In this document: positions 13,339 through 22,603 of the stretch, piece by piece
How the letters are laid out: every line of letters begins with the position of its first letter
Numbering within the stretch: position 1 is the stretch's first letter
Origin: a virus
Reading direction: 5' to 3' (one strand)
IMG/VR virus record: IMGVR_UViG_3300041809_000428
Coordinates: 1 to 37,312 of that record
DNA length: 37,312 nt
Notes under the pieces: model-generated
Told to the model about the DNA's origin: nothing
The model's input: only the letters and a program-made list of their open reading frames with translations
Databases searched by the model: none
Program-made: the position numbers and the translations under genes

Positions 13339-14220
13339 ATGGCACAGGTTCCGTATACCTCTTTCTACAATGGCCCGTTCGCGATCTACACATCTCCGAC
13401 GGGGATGCAGAGCGCCGTCACCAATGTTCCGTATCTTGGCGGGTCGCTCCACGAGGGCGACTATTGCGATCTTCAGGCCAGCGAAGCTGCGGTCTGGAAC
13501 GTGCTGTACGGCGTCAATCTGTATCCGGGGCGCTATCGCCTTGTGCGCCTGGGCCCGAACGCTACAGCAGCCAATCTCGCCAAGTTCGGGAACCCGATTG
13601 GTTTCGGACTCGGCACGAGTGTTGCTCAGGCTGTGGTTGCTGCGGGCGGAACGGGATACACCATCACCGCTACGGGCGCATCGAGCGGAACGGTGTCCAT
13701 CAGTTCTTCGGCGGCGGGCGGGACGGCGGCGACAGCTAGCATCACGCTCTCGGCCGGTGTCATCACCTCGGCGCAGTTGACCTTTCCGGGCGCGAACATG
13801 ACTTCCGTTCCGACCTTCACTCTCACCAGCGTGTTGTCGAGCGGTTCGGGTGGTTCTCTCTTGGCTGCACAGTATTCGAGTCCGAACTTTGTCAGCTCGT
13901 TCGACTCGTCCTGCTCGCAGTTGAGCACAGTGCGTGGAGTGGCGCTTGGCCCCAACACGTCAGGAACGGCGATCACGGCAGCGCAGATTACGGCGGGTGC
14001 ATGGATTGTGATTCAGGAAGAGGGAATCGCGCCGATCTATGTAACCACGGCCACCAACACGGCGGCAGGCGCTTACGCGGCGGCTACCACGGGCGCGGCG
14101 GTGACAACCACAACAGCGGCGACAGCGGTTCCTGTGGGGTACTTTGCCGATACGCTGGATATCGCAACCGCCAGCGCCACGATTCGCGGCATTCTGCGCA
14201 TTCCAGTGCAGCAGGGATAA
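13339..14220 (+). CDS. Head decoration or minor structural protein with a GTGY-type insert
   Basis: The first 90 residues and the last 60 form a conserved-looking frame (VPYTSFYNGPFAIYTSPTG; GYFADTLDIATASATIRGIL). Between about residues 95 and 172 lies a Ser/Thr/Gly-rich beta module starting AAGGTGYTITATGASSG. This module type also occurs in the products at 14230 and 17888. Such inserts usually protrude from the virion and may bind glycans. The gene is one base from the capsid stop, so it is probably made at high level, as a decoration protein would be. Confidence 0.65.
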   Translation: MAQVPYTSFYNGPFAIYTSPTGMQSAVTNVPYLGGSLHEGDYCDLQASEAAVWNVLYGVNLYPGRYRLVRLGPNATAANLAKFGNPIGFGLGTSVAQAVVAAGGTGYTITATGASSGTVSISSSAAGGTAATASITLSAGVITSAQLTFPGANMTSVPTFTLTSVLSSGSGGSLLAAQYSSPNFVSSFDSSCSQLSTVRGVALGPNTSGTAITAAQITAGAWIVIQEEGIAPIYVTTATNTAAGAYAAATTGAAVTTTTAATAVPVGYFADTLDIATASATIRGILRIPVQQG

Positions 14221-14229
14221 GGAGCAGGC

Positions 14230-14829
14230 GTGAATACGAACTACGTGTATCCGAGTGCGCAGGTAGGCGAGTTCCGCAACGCACTGCTCTACGCGAATGG
14301 ACCGGCATCGCTTGCGTCTTCGGGTGATCCGGTCTATAACCCCGGCACGAACGAGTACATCAATTTCCCGTGCGAAGCCACCACGGTAAGCGGCAATTAC
14401 AAGGTCCGCTTTCAGCCGGCGTCGGCGGGTCTGAATATCGTTCGCGCGGGAGCGCCCAATGGGATTCCGGGCCAGTCGGGATGGACGGCAATCTGGGAGT
14501 ATGCGGGATCGAACTCCGGCGTAGCATCGGTGGCGCAGCTTGCGGCCGGAACCGGCATGACTCCGGGAACCTATCCCATCACCTTCTCCGGCGGCACAGG
14601 AAGCGGAGCAGCGGGCACGGTTACCGTCACCGCTACCACAGTCACCGCAGTCACGATCGCCAGCCGTGGGAATTACACTGTGGCTCCGACAGCGGCAATC
14701 GGGGGGACTCCGGGCGGAACCCCGGCGACCCTGAGTGTGACCCTCGGCGCGTCGAGCGGGCCGGTGCCATCGGGAACGAATCTGAGCGCAGAACTCGTAC
14801 AGTTCGCGGCGCTCGTATCGAGTTTGTAG
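14230..14829 (+). CDS. Head-associated protein with a second GTGY-type module
   Basis: GTG 14230 has AAGGAG just upstream. The first 95 residues (YVYPSAQVGEFRNALLYANG..) are followed by a beta module at about 97-174 (AAGTGMTPGTYPITFSGG, then VTAVTIASRGNYTVAPTAA). A short helical end (LSAELVQFAALVSSL) follows. An 18-base stretch in the module is identical to one in the tail-hub gene. The gene ends the head transcript: a strong terminator begins 24 bases after its stop. Confidence 0.65.
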   Translation: MNTNYVYPSAQVGEFRNALLYANGPASLASSGDPVYNPGTNEYINFPCEATTVSGNYKVRFQPASAGLNIVRAGAPNGIPGQSGWTAIWEYAGSNSGVASVAQLAAGTGMTPGTYPITFSGGTGSGAAGTVTVTATTVTAVTIASRGNYTVAPTAAIGGTPGGTPATLSVTLGASSGPVPSGTNLSAELVQFAALVSSL

Positions 14830-14853
14830 GGCCGTCGTCGCGGGTGGCTCCTT

Positions 14854-14886
14854 GGGGTCGGGGTTAATCGCCCCGGCCCCTTTTTT
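14854..14886 (+). terminator. Strong intrinsic terminator ending the head operon
   Basis: Ten bases at 14854-14863 pair with 14871-14880 (one G-T wobble, otherwise GC-rich) around a seven-base loop, followed by six Ts at 14881-14886. This closes the capsid-decoration unit and lies 12 bases before the next start codon. Confidence 0.9.
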
Positions 14887-14897
14887 ATGAGGTTCCG

Positions 14898-15932
14898 ATG
14901 CTTTACGATATTGCCTTTGCGTTAACGCGCCTCGTTCCCGACACGCCACTGGCGCGGGCGCAGACAGGCGTGCGCAGGGCGCTCGAAGCCATATACGACC
15001 AGGTTGACTGGGGATTTCAGCGCGCATTTGCGGGCTGGCTCGCTCCCGGCATGGTATTCAATGGTGTCGGGACATTTACCACTACTCCCTATTCGAATCA
15101 AATCATCGCGGATGCGACGGCGACGGCAGCGCTCGAAGCCTACACTGGTCAGCCACTCCTTACGCAGCTTCAGTACCGCAACCCAGCGTTCGCAATCTAC
15201 GACATTGTTGGATACGACTTCAACACCATCAATCCCGGCTTTGTGACGTTGACGCTGGACAGGCCGTGGATGGAGCCTGGGAGTGGTGCGGGGCAACCCT
15301 ACTACATCTACCAGCATTACTTCGTGGCCCCGGTGAAGGATTGGAGGAAATGGATTGCGATTCAGGACTTCACGAACAATCAGACGTTGGACTTCTGGAG
15401 TTTAACTCGTGCGGACCTCGCTAACCTCGATCCCGAAAGACAAGACCAATCCATTCCCACGAACGTTGTGCCGGCCGGAATTGATCAGAGACAGGGAAGC
15501 GCTACGTATGGCTGGCAGCGGTTCGAGTTGTATCCGTGGCAGGGTAATCTTTGCCCATACACGCTGTCCTATCGCCGTCGCGGGCAGTTACCGGATTCTC
15601 AACAGGACTGGATGAGCATGTACCCTGAAGCTCCCATTACTGAGAACATGGTGGAGTTCAAGGCAAAAGAAATTCTATTGCTGGACAAGGCAGCGGAGAT
15701 GGAAGCCAAGGTTCCGGCATCAGGCAAGGGCATGACTTTGCTTTCAGCTTTAGCGCAGAAGCAGTATTACGAATACTTTGGACAGGTCCTGTCCATCGAT
15801 CTTAATCTCGACGGCGAAAACTTTACACACGTTCACCAGGCCGGGAAGTGGCAGAATGGCGAGAGTTATGCAACCATGGGGCCGAATGGACGTGTGAATC
15901 TAGGCGGGTATCCTTCAGGAAGTGGGGTCTGA
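14898..15932 (+). CDS. Structural protein in the head-tail connector region, 344 aa
   Basis: ATG 14898 has GAGG upstream, just after the terminator. The sequence is aromatic-rich (PWMEPGSGAGQPYYIYQHYF, KDWRKWIAIQDF) with a regular helical end (MVEFKAKEILLLDKAAEMEA; LLSALAQKQYYEYFGQVL). It is first in the connector-tail block and could be a head-completion or neck protein. I cannot name a family. Confidence 0.6.
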   Translation: MLYDIAFALTRLVPDTPLARAQTGVRRALEAIYDQVDWGFQRAFAGWLAPGMVFNGVGTFTTTPYSNQIIADATATAALEAYTGQPLLTQLQYRNPAFAIYDIVGYDFNTINPGFVTLTLDRPWMEPGSGAGQPYYIYQHYFVAPVKDWRKWIAIQDFTNNQTLDFWSLTRADLANLDPERQDQSIPTNVVPAGIDQRQGSATYGWQRFELYPWQGNLCPYTLSYRRRGQLPDSQQDWMSMYPEAPITENMVEFKAKEILLLDKAAEMEAKVPASGKGMTLLSALAQKQYYEYFGQVLSIDLNLDGENFTHVHQAGKWQNGESYATMGPNGRVNLGGYPSGSGV

Positions 15933-15933
15933 T

Positions 15934-16218
15934 ATGCACATTCTTCAGCTAGCACCTTCGGCAAGTGGCACGGTTCCGGTTCTCGCAAGAACTACTGTGA
16001 TCATTCCGACCGTTCCGTTTCAGTGGGCAACATATCAGAACAACGGCACCAATGAAATGCGCATCGGAGATTCCTCAACAGACTCCACGCATGGAATTGT
16101 GCTTTTTGCCGGCGGTGCGCTCACGTTTGGTCCCGCGCAGCATGAGGGGCAAAACTTGAATGAGTGGTTCGTCTACATCGTGAGCGGCGACATTTGCGAC
16201 ATCATCTACCAGGAGTAG
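15934..16218 (+). CDS. Small structural protein, 94 aa
   Basis: ATG 15934 begins two bases after the preceding stop. An in-frame GTG at 15922 would overlap it. The product is beta-rich (MHILQLAPSASGTVPVLARTT, then VPFQWATYQNNGTNEMRIGD) with a Gly-rich turn, resembling small receptor-like or capping beta-sandwich proteins in phage necks. No family is assigned. Its stop is followed three bases later by the adaptor start. Confidence 0.65.
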   Translation: MHILQLAPSASGTVPVLARTTVIIPTVPFQWATYQNNGTNEMRIGDSSTDSTHGIVLFAGGALTFGPAQHEGQNLNEWFVYIVSGDICDIIYQE

Positions 16219-16221
16219 TAT

Positions 16222-17718
16222 GTGGCTGTTTATAGCTGGTTATCGAAAACCGCCGCAATTGCCGCTCTTCAAGGGCGGCTAAACCAATGGTCCTTGTGGT
16301 CATCGGCGGAATTATTTTTATACATCACGGAAGCCCTTCGCCATTTCAACGGTTTGTGTGAGCAATGGAACCAAACCGTCGCCATTCCCAACGCTGACGG
16401 CCAGTGGGTCAACACTGGAACACTGGCTAGTTCACCGCGCTTCCGTACCGTCACTGACGTGGACCTCTACACGCAAATGGAGTACATGCTGCTTGAACCT
16501 GCCTCCGGTGGAACGTGGACGGGATCGAGCCAGTTCACTCTCGCGAATCTTCAGTGGTCCCTCCAGAAGCGGGTACAGGAAGTCATTCAGGCGACTTCAT
16601 GCAATATTGCACAACTTTCTCCGATTAACGCGACCCCCGGCGTGAGATCGGGATACGTTCTCGCGGATACCGTGCTAGAGCCTCGCAGGAACCGCTTTCT
16701 CGGTCTGATGGCTACAACCACTGGCACAGCATCCTCCGGCTCGTCCACGGTCACCGTAGGCTCCGCGGCGGGGATTGTAAGCGGGCAAGTCATCACCGGG
16801 ACCGGAATACAGACGGGAACGTTTGTCACTTCCGTGAGCGGCACCGTGGTGGGCCTGAGCTTACCCACTTCCGATGTCGTATCGGGGACGGTGCAGTTCT
16901 TCCAGCCCTACTTGCTGACGCGGGAGGACGTGCTCTCATTCCAGTCCTTCGAGCCAGGATATCTGCAGACAGTTGGATTCCCTCAGTCCTGGGCGGTGTC
17001 CAGTGAACCGCCGCTGTCGTTCGATGTTGACCTTGCGCCGAATACGCCGGGGTACTTCGATCTTCTGGCGCTCAATGCGGGACCGACATTTTCCCCGCCT
17101 ACGCCATCACTGCTCGGCATTCCTGATGACTGGGCGATGGTGGCGATGTATGGAGCGCTTGCAGATGTGCTGGGTCAAGAGGCAGAATCGACGGACAGGG
17201 CACGAGGAGCCTACTGTTTGCAGCGTTACACTGAGGGTCTGGAGATGATGAAGGGATCAAACTGGTTACTCCAGACGCTCATCAATGGGCAGGTATCCAA
17301 GGTCACAGCATTGGCGGATATGGATGCTTTGGCGGTGAACTGGCAGCAGTCGCAAAACAATCTTGCCGCCGTGATTGAGGCGGGAATGGACTTCATTGCT
17401 CCAGTGCCGGGGAACGGGACAAGTCTGGCAGTTACGGTGGTCGGAAATGCGCCCCTACTTGACCCGATAGGAACCTACGTCCAAGTCGCTAGGGACGACT
17501 GGCAAAGCGTGCTTGACTATTCTCAGCATCTGGCGATGTTCAAGTGTGGGAATGAAGCCTTTGAAGCGACCATGCCCATGCTGAAGTCGTTCTATCAATT
17601 CTGCGCAGATCGGAATAAGCGCTGGGCCACGCAAGGCGTTTTCGTGAAGTATCTTCACAGCGAAGGGAAGAAACAGGAGGAGGCGCAACCGCGATGGGCA
17701 ACCAAAGAGACGCAGTAA
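16222..17718 (+). CDS. Head-tail adaptor (tail tubular protein A-like)
   Basis: The N-terminus (AALQGRLNQWSLWSSAELFL, then YITEALRHFNGLCEQWN) has the helical ExxxYIxEALRxxN pattern of podovirus adaptor proteins such as T7 gp11. These form the ring below the portal. Residues 163-230 hold a Ser/Gly/Val-rich insert (VSGQVITGTGIQTGTFVTS) of a known virion-protein type. The C-terminal half is helical (MFKCGNEAFEATMPMLKSFY). At 498 residues it is longer than gp11, mostly from the insert and an extra C-terminal region. GTG 16222 is chosen because AGGAG lies six bases upstream. Confidence 0.65.
   Translation: MAVYSWLSKTAAIAALQGRLNQWSLWSSAELFLYITEALRHFNGLCEQWNQTVAIPNADGQWVNTGTLASSPRFRTVTDVDLYTQMEYMLLEPASGGTWTGSSQFTLANLQWSLQKRVQEVIQATSCNIAQLSPINATPGVRSGYVLADTVLEPRRNRFLGLMATTTGTASSGSSTVTVGSAAGIVSGQVITGTGIQTGTFVTSVSGTVVGLSLPTSDVVSGTVQFFQPYLLTREDVLSFQSFEPGYLQTVGFPQSWAVSSEPPLSFDVDLAPNTPGYFDLLALNAGPTFSPPTPSLLGIPDDWAMVAMYGALADVLGQEAESTDRARGAYCLQRYTEGLEMMKGSNWLLQTLINGQVSKVTALADMDALAVNWQQSQNNLAAVIEAGMDFIAPVPGNGTSLAVTVVGNAPLLDPIGTYVQVARDDWQSVLDYSQHLAMFKCGNEAFEATMPMLKSFYQFCADRNKRWATQGVFVKYLHSEGKKQEEAQPRWATKETQ
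16599..16612. repeat. Dispersed 14-bp palindrome, copy 3
   Basis: ATGCAATATTGCAC lies within the adaptor gene. It has a perfect 12-base core palindrome, TGCAATATTGCA. A coding-region site may be incidental or may bind a factor at a distance. Confidence 0.35.
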
Positions 17719-17888
17719 GCCGGGAAAATGCCTTTCATGAGATTCACGAAGGCAAGACCTACTCAAAAACCAAGCGCAAAAGGGGTACCAAGGTCGCCAA
17801 TAAACAGGCTGTTGCCATCTACTTCAGCAAGGCGCGTCGGGGAGAGTACGGAAAACGGGCAAAACGCAAGGCGGACAGAGGTAAGTAG
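17694..17888 (+). CDS. Basic small protein, DUF6496-like
   Basis: The 64-residue product has the pattern FHEIHEGKTYSK..KVANKQAVAIYFSKAR. This resembles the small DUF6496 family (HE.K.GKL.SG..KV.S.KQAIAIALSEA). It is strongly basic at the C-terminus (RRGEYGKRAKRKADRGK). The ATG lies inside the adaptor gene, 25 bases before its stop, with AGGAGG upstream, and its stop overlaps the tail-hub GTG. The function of the family is unknown. Nucleic-acid binding is plausible from charge. Confidence 0.7.
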   Translation: MGNQRDAVSRENAFHEIHEGKTYSKTKRKRGTKVANKQAVAIYFSKARRGEYGKRAKRKADRGK

Positions 17889-20800
17889 TGGAACAAGGCA
17901 TCAGACTCGATATTGCGGGTGGGATAAATACAGTCGCTTCGGCGGACCAAATACCGGAGAACGGCGGCGGCTGGCCCTATCTCTGCAATGTCCGCAAGAA
18001 TCGCAAGTCGATGACCGTTGCCCGGTATCCTTTAGGCTCAAATCTTCTCGCGTCGTCTTTGGGTGCTGGAATTACTTCTGTCTCTCGGCTTAATGATCCC
18101 TATAAGACCTCTCCGTCGTATGCCTACATTTCCGGGTCCAGCGGCAGCCTCTACGTCGGAACAACGCAAGTTGCTTCGGGGCTGAGCACCAACCCGCTTT
18201 CCTTCCTCCCCTACAGACCTCCCGACAGCCCTCAGCCGTGGGATTACATTGCCGACCCGTCTTTAGCGGTTTCAATTCTGAATCCCTCCTATGCGGCCTA
18301 CGGCGCCGTGTGCGGAATGCTCAAGGTACGTTCAGATGGAACCTGCTACAAGGTGGGCATCAAGGAACCTCAGACCGCTCCCATCGTCAATGTGTCAAGC
18401 GCAGCCAGTCCTTACTGGGTTACTTATCGTTACCTCTACCGCTCGAAGATTACTGGGGCGCTTTCGAATCCGTCACCTGAATCTGTGCCGATTCAGGTGG
18501 AACTGGCTTCGCAGGCGGGTTCCTACACGATGGACCCAAGCTACGCAACGTACATTACTTACAACACTTCCCAGTACGAACCGGCAGTGTCAGACACTCA
18601 ACTTCGGACCAAGGGAATTCCCTCTGGAACTCTGACAGACTACATCATTGCGAAAGACTTGCCGGGCCTCGTGGGTACTGTTCCAACGGGCTCTCAAGTC
18701 ACTGGAGTCAGCGTCTCGATCACATGGAATGGGCAAAACAACGGAACTGGAGTTCTTGCGAATGTGGCCCTTTTCTATCAGGGCGCGGTGATAGGGCAAA
18801 TCAAGTCTCCGGGAACCATCAACACGCAAACCATTCAGACGACTGTACAGGGCGGAGCCTCAGATGTATGGGGAGCGATTCTCACGCCGGATGTCGTGAA
18901 TGATTCGACTTTCGGATTTGGAATCCAGGTCTTGACAGAGCAGTCGGGAAGCACGAATAGATCATTTTTCTATACCTTCACAATCACGGTTTACTATGCA
19001 AACTTCTCCGCAACTGGGACCTGCACGCTTTCTCTCGACCCCCAAGTGGACACCATCGACGTGTACCGCCAGACGCCGGGGCTGGACAATTTTACCTACA
19101 CTCTCTCGATTGCCAATTCCGGCTCGGGGTCTTTTACCGACACGCTTTCTGACCTGACCATCGCCAACAATCCAATCCTGAATTACAACAACTACGAGCC
19201 TTTTCCTTCCATCGACCTGCCGCGTTCGGGTACCTGCAATGTTCTCGGGGTGAGCGAAGAAGTGACTGCCGTGGGCACAGTCTCTCCGGGAAGCGGCCAG
19301 ACTCCGGGAACCTATCCGATTTCAGCGGTGGGTGGCGGCGGGACTGGGGCAGTCGTTACGGTGGTGATTGACGGCTCGGGAATTATCAGCACTTCCACGC
19401 CTCCGGTTGTGACCCATCCGGGATCGGGATACACGTCTGTACCAACTTTTCCTCTGACCTTTGGCGGAACTCCAGGAACCGTTTCGGCGACCATCAGCCC
19501 CATTCTTCCACTTGTGCCAAACGTTGTGTGGGTCAGCGGAGACATTTTCAATGTGCGCTGGCTTCCCGGAACCGCAATCCTGATTGCCGACTCGACCGGC
19601 TCGCAGATTGGTTACCTGCTCTACAACCGCCCCAGCGACACCACGCACATGCTGGTATACAACACGACAACAACGGACACCGGGTTTATCACCTTCGGCT
19701 TCCCTCCGGCCGGAACGGGTCTGACGTGGCAGATTATTGCTCCCGACCTCGCCGCGGAACCTTCGCCGGTCATTTGGGGGCCGACTCCGGACTCAGGCGG
19801 TGGATCGTTCATGATGGGCCTCGATCCGTTGAATCCCGGAGACCTACTGACCTCGACAGGGAACAACTTCGATTCGGCTCCAAGTTCGCAGAGACTTTAT
19901 ATCTGCTCTCCGTCTGAGGGTCTGGTGAATGGCATTGTGACTTCGGAGCTTCATGTGGTGTTTTCCCCAGAACGGTTCTGGCTGCTCTATCCGAACTTCT
20001 CCGACGCGGTGGCGACGGTGACAGGTACGACCGGACCTTTGTGGACCCCTGTGCAGGCGGCGGCAACGCGCGGTCTGTTCATGAGATACGCTCTTGGGGG
20101 ACTAGGAGCGCTGCTGGCGTGGAGGGCCAAAGATGGCATTTTCATTTCGCAAGGTGGAGGGCCGGAACAGGATATTTCTGCGAACATCTATAACCTGTTT
20201 CCTCACGGCGAGCCGGAAGGCCCGTCGCCCGTGGTTATCGGAGACAAGACGATTTATCCGCCGGACGACACAAAACCGAAAGCGCAGACCGTCACTTGCG
20301 TTCCCGGATACATCTTCTACAACTATCAGGACACGACAGGTACGCCGCGCACCCTTGTTTTTGACATGGAGGCAAAAGGATGGGTTGTCGATGCCTATAC
20401 GCCTCAGGTGAACTGCCATGCTCTCCCTGTGGGGATCAATCAGATTCTTGTCGGTTGCACGGATGGAACGATTAGGGCATTCGACACGGCCAGCACAGAA
20501 TCGCAAACCGCCGTCATCATCACGCGCTCGGAGAACAAGGGATCAACGCGCATTGTCAAGCGGGTAGGAGGGGTATTTCTCCGCGCGGTGGCGGCGAGCG
20601 CTATCACGCTGGCATTCTGGGCGAACCGCATCCAGACAGCCATCACCGGGTTTGCTCCGGGGGTTACGGGAACAGGGGCGAGCGAGAGCGATTATCTGGT
20701 GGACTTTACTTCGGCCACAAATGCCGATGTGAAGGACTTGGCCTGCGAGTTTTCTTGGTCGATTACCAGTGGAAACATCTTGAGCGAGTGGCAGCCAGAC

Positions 20801-21163
20801 TGGACCTTTCTTCCTGCGGCAGTGATTGGCTGGAAAACAGGGTTGCTGAGCTACGGGCCGGGATGGGGACATGTCGAGTGGATTAACCTTGCCTATCAGT
20901 CTACGGCGGCGGTGACGCTGGTCATGACGCCCGACAACGGAAGTCCGATCACATTGACTTTCCCAAGCACAGGAGGCGCGCAAGTGAAGCAGTTTTTGAC
21001 CTTCCCGCCGAACAAGTTCAAGATTGTGGGATGGACGGCGAACTCCAGCCAGCCATTCACGATCTACGCTGGCGACACATCTGTGATGTTCGCGGCATGG
21101 GGAATTAAGTCGGGATCGATCAAGCCATTTGAAGGCTGGGGAACACCAAAGGCCACAACGTGA
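17888..21163 (+). CDS. Tail hub or nozzle protein (tail tubular protein B-like), 1091 aa
   Basis: This is the largest protein of the window and lies after the adaptor, where podoviruses carry the tubular/nozzle protein with a beta-propeller-like core. Support comes from the C-terminal half: AATRGLFMRYALGGLGALL, AKDGIFISQGGGPEQDIS, IYPPDDTKPKAQTVT and LPVGINQILVGCTDGTIRAF. These read as repeating propeller blades. Residues 300-380 look like an Ig or lectin insert. About 456-541 carry a GTGY-type module (PGSGQTPGTYPIS; PGSGYTSVPTF). GTG 17888 overlaps the previous stop. The function is inferred from order and pattern. Confidence 0.6.
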   Translation: MEQGIRLDIAGGINTVASADQIPENGGGWPYLCNVRKNRKSMTVARYPLGSNLLASSLGAGITSVSRLNDPYKTSPSYAYISGSSGSLYVGTTQVASGLSTNPLSFLPYRPPDSPQPWDYIADPSLAVSILNPSYAAYGAVCGMLKVRSDGTCYKVGIKEPQTAPIVNVSSAASPYWVTYRYLYRSKITGALSNPSPESVPIQVELASQAGSYTMDPSYATYITYNTSQYEPAVSDTQLRTKGIPSGTLTDYIIAKDLPGLVGTVPTGSQVTGVSVSITWNGQNNGTGVLANVALFYQGAVIGQIKSPGTINTQTIQTTVQGGASDVWGAILTPDVVNDSTFGFGIQVLTEQSGSTNRSFFYTFTITVYYANFSATGTCTLSLDPQVDTIDVYRQTPGLDNFTYTLSIANSGSGSFTDTLSDLTIANNPILNYNNYEPFPSIDLPRSGTCNVLGVSEEVTAVGTVSPGSGQTPGTYPISAVGGGGTGAVVTVVIDGSGIISTSTPPVVTHPGSGYTSVPTFPLTFGGTPGTVSATISPILPLVPNVVWVSGDIFNVRWLPGTAILIADSTGSQIGYLLYNRPSDTTHMLVYNTTTTDTGFITFGFPPAGTGLTWQIIAPDLAAEPSPVIWGPTPDSGGGSFMMGLDPLNPGDLLTSTGNNFDSAPSSQRLYICSPSEGLVNGIVTSELHVVFSPERFWLLYPNFSDAVATVTGTTGPLWTPVQAAATRGLFMRYALGGLGALLAWRAKDGIFISQGGGPEQDISANIYNLFPHGEPEGPSPVVIGDKTIYPPDDTKPKAQTVTCVPGYIFYNYQDTTGTPRTLVFDMEAKGWVVDAYTPQVNCHALPVGINQILVGCTDGTIRAFDTASTESQTAVIITRSENKGSTRIVKRVGGVFLRAVAASAITLAFWANRIQTAITGFAPGVTGTGASESDYLVDFTSATNADVKDLACEFSWSITSGNILSEWQPDWTFLPAAVIGWKTGLLSYGPGWGHVEWINLAYQSTAAVTLVMTPDNGSPITLTFPSTGGAQVKQFLTFPPNKFKIVGWTANSSQPFTIYAGDTSVMFAAWGIKSGSIKPFEGWGTPKATT

Positions 21164-21972
21164 GCACACCTCCCATCACCGGATGGATTCCCAAAGTCTC
21201 CGCAGAGCCTTCGCCTGCCGAGGTGCACCGTCATTTGACTCTACTCTTCCAAAAACTTACCAATCACACCACGGCATTTTCTCTTCTGACTCAGAAAATC
21301 AACACAATCAAGGCTGGAACCTCAACCACAATCGAGACAGGCGGAACCGGCGGCGGTTCGGTGATTCCCTATACCCCCCCGGCGGGGACTCCGGTCAGTA
21401 ATCGTTCTGGGTTGACCTCGTATGTGACGGCGAGCACAGATGAAGGAGCGCTGATTATCCTTTCGGACGCCAGCCCTATCGCCGTTACGTTGACCTCTCA
21501 ATCACCGCCATGGTCCTGTTTCGTGACGAATCAAGGAGCGGGAACGGCAACCCTGACTCCGGCGAGCGGAACGATCAACGGCGCATCGACTTTGACGCTT
21601 CTTTCGGGTTTCTGTACTTTGGTGGCGTTCGATGGGACGAACTGGTTTGCGGCCACTTTACCCATTGTTCCAGTCACGTTTAGTGCAATCTTGCATCAAT
21701 TTCTGACGGCCTACGATGCGGTGACAGGAGTATTCTCTGCCGCTCAACCCGACTACAGCGATCTGACGGGAACTCCGCAACTTGCCAATACCATTGCTCC
21801 TGTGGCGGGCGAGTTCCTGACCGGGTATGACGCCACAACAGGAAACTTTTCTCAGGCGACACCGACCGGATTAAGTGTCACAATAACTACGGCAGCCTTG
21901 ACAGCCTTGGGGACGCAGGGATCGATGCAATTCCAGAACGGCATCTTAATCGCTCAGACGCCAGCGACCTAG
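21160..21972 (+). CDS. Fibre-like virion protein, 270 aa
   Basis: GTG 21160 overlaps the tail-hub stop. The N-terminal 50 residues are helical, and an anchor to the tail is likely. The rest is Gly/Thr/Ser-rich beta. Two copies of an FLTxYDAxTGxFSxAxP motif appear (around residues 180-195 and 225-240), separated by YSDLTGTPQLAN, a pattern typical of phage fibre shafts. It may be the short fibre attached to the hub. The protein lacks a signal peptide, unlike the fibre proteins further right. Confidence 0.65.
   Translation: MSTPPITGWIPKVSAEPSPAEVHRHLTLLFQKLTNHTTAFSLLTQKINTIKAGTSTTIETGGTGGGSVIPYTPPAGTPVSNRSGLTSYVTASTDEGALIILSDASPIAVTLTSQSPPWSCFVTNQGAGTATLTPASGTINGASTLTLLSGFCTLVAFDGTNWFAATLPIVPVTFSAILHQFLTAYDAVTGVFSAAQPDYSDLTGTPQLANTIAPVAGEFLTGYDATTGNFSQATPTGLSVTITTAALTALGTQGSMQFQNGILIAQTPAT
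21683..21696. repeat. Dispersed 14-bp palindrome, copy 4
   Basis: GTGCAATCTTGCAT lies in the coding region of the fibre-like gene, where it encodes Ala-Ile-Leu-His. Copy 5 encodes the same peptide, which weakens the case for a regulatory role. Confidence 0.3.
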
Positions 21973-21982
21973 AAAGGGAACC

Positions 21983-22603
21983 ATGAACCTGAAAGCATTC
22001 CTTATCGAGCTTTGGCGCAACGAAGATGGATTCTTCGGGATTGATATGGGTCCGTCTGGCGGGGAGTACGGCGCCACCAATGCGCTGACCGGAGAGTCCG
22101 GTTTCTCTGGCTCGGTGGGTGAAGGTCTGCTCTCGAACTCTTCCGCGCTCATCAACGGACTACTGAGCGGAAATCAGGCTGATATAGCCAAACTTCTCGC
22201 CCCTCAGATTAGCCAGATTTCCAAGCAGGCCAACGAAAAGACACAGACCAATGCGGAGTTTGGTTCTCGCTCTGGAGGTACGAACGCCTCAAACCAGAAC
22301 ACGATGGACAGTGCTCGTTCGAGCGTCAACGACATGATTTCTTCACTCACTTCGGGAGCCATCGGACAGGGCGCGTCTCTCGGAAGCGGCCTCTTGAGTA
22401 GCAGTATGAGCGGATACAATGACGTGTTCAGCCAGAATCTTGAGGAGCAACAGCAGCGGCTAGCTAAGTTCAACGACATCGTCAATAGTTCGGCCCAGGT
22501 TGCATCAATGGGTGTTGGAGCGTGGAGTGGAGTAAACGCAACCCCCGCAGGAGCATCTACAGGCGAACAGTGGCTGGCTGGATTGACAGGAGCGGGATTC
22601 TAA
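21983..22603 (+). CDS. Small internal or ejection protein, 206 aa
   Basis: Following AAGGGA, the product begins with a hydrophobic helix (MNLKAFLIELWRNEDGFFG), then is Ser/Asn/Gly-rich with helical repeats (LLSNSSALINGLLSGNQADI, NEKTQTNAEFGSRSGGTNA). The C-terminal half has another helix (SQNLEEQQQRLAKFNDIV). The composition and the place before two large Gln-rich helical proteins fit the smallest member of a podovirus ejection trio. Its stop shares a base with the next ATG. Confidence 0.6.
   Translation: MNLKAFLIELWRNEDGFFGIDMGPSGGEYGATNALTGESGFSGSVGEGLLSNSSALINGLLSGNQADIAKLLAPQISQISKQANEKTQTNAEFGSRSGGTNASNQNTMDSARSSVNDMISSLTSGAIGQGASLGSGLLSSSMSGYNDVFSQNLEEQQQRLAKFNDIVNSSAQVASMGVGAWSGVNATPAGASTGEQWLAGLTGAGF

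Noticed and set aside
13960-15027. Long minus-strand open frame of 355 codons
   Set aside because: It is Arg/Cys-rich, runs across a strong plus-strand terminator and several gene boundaries, and lacks any domain pattern. The plus-strand genes here have clear ribosome sites.
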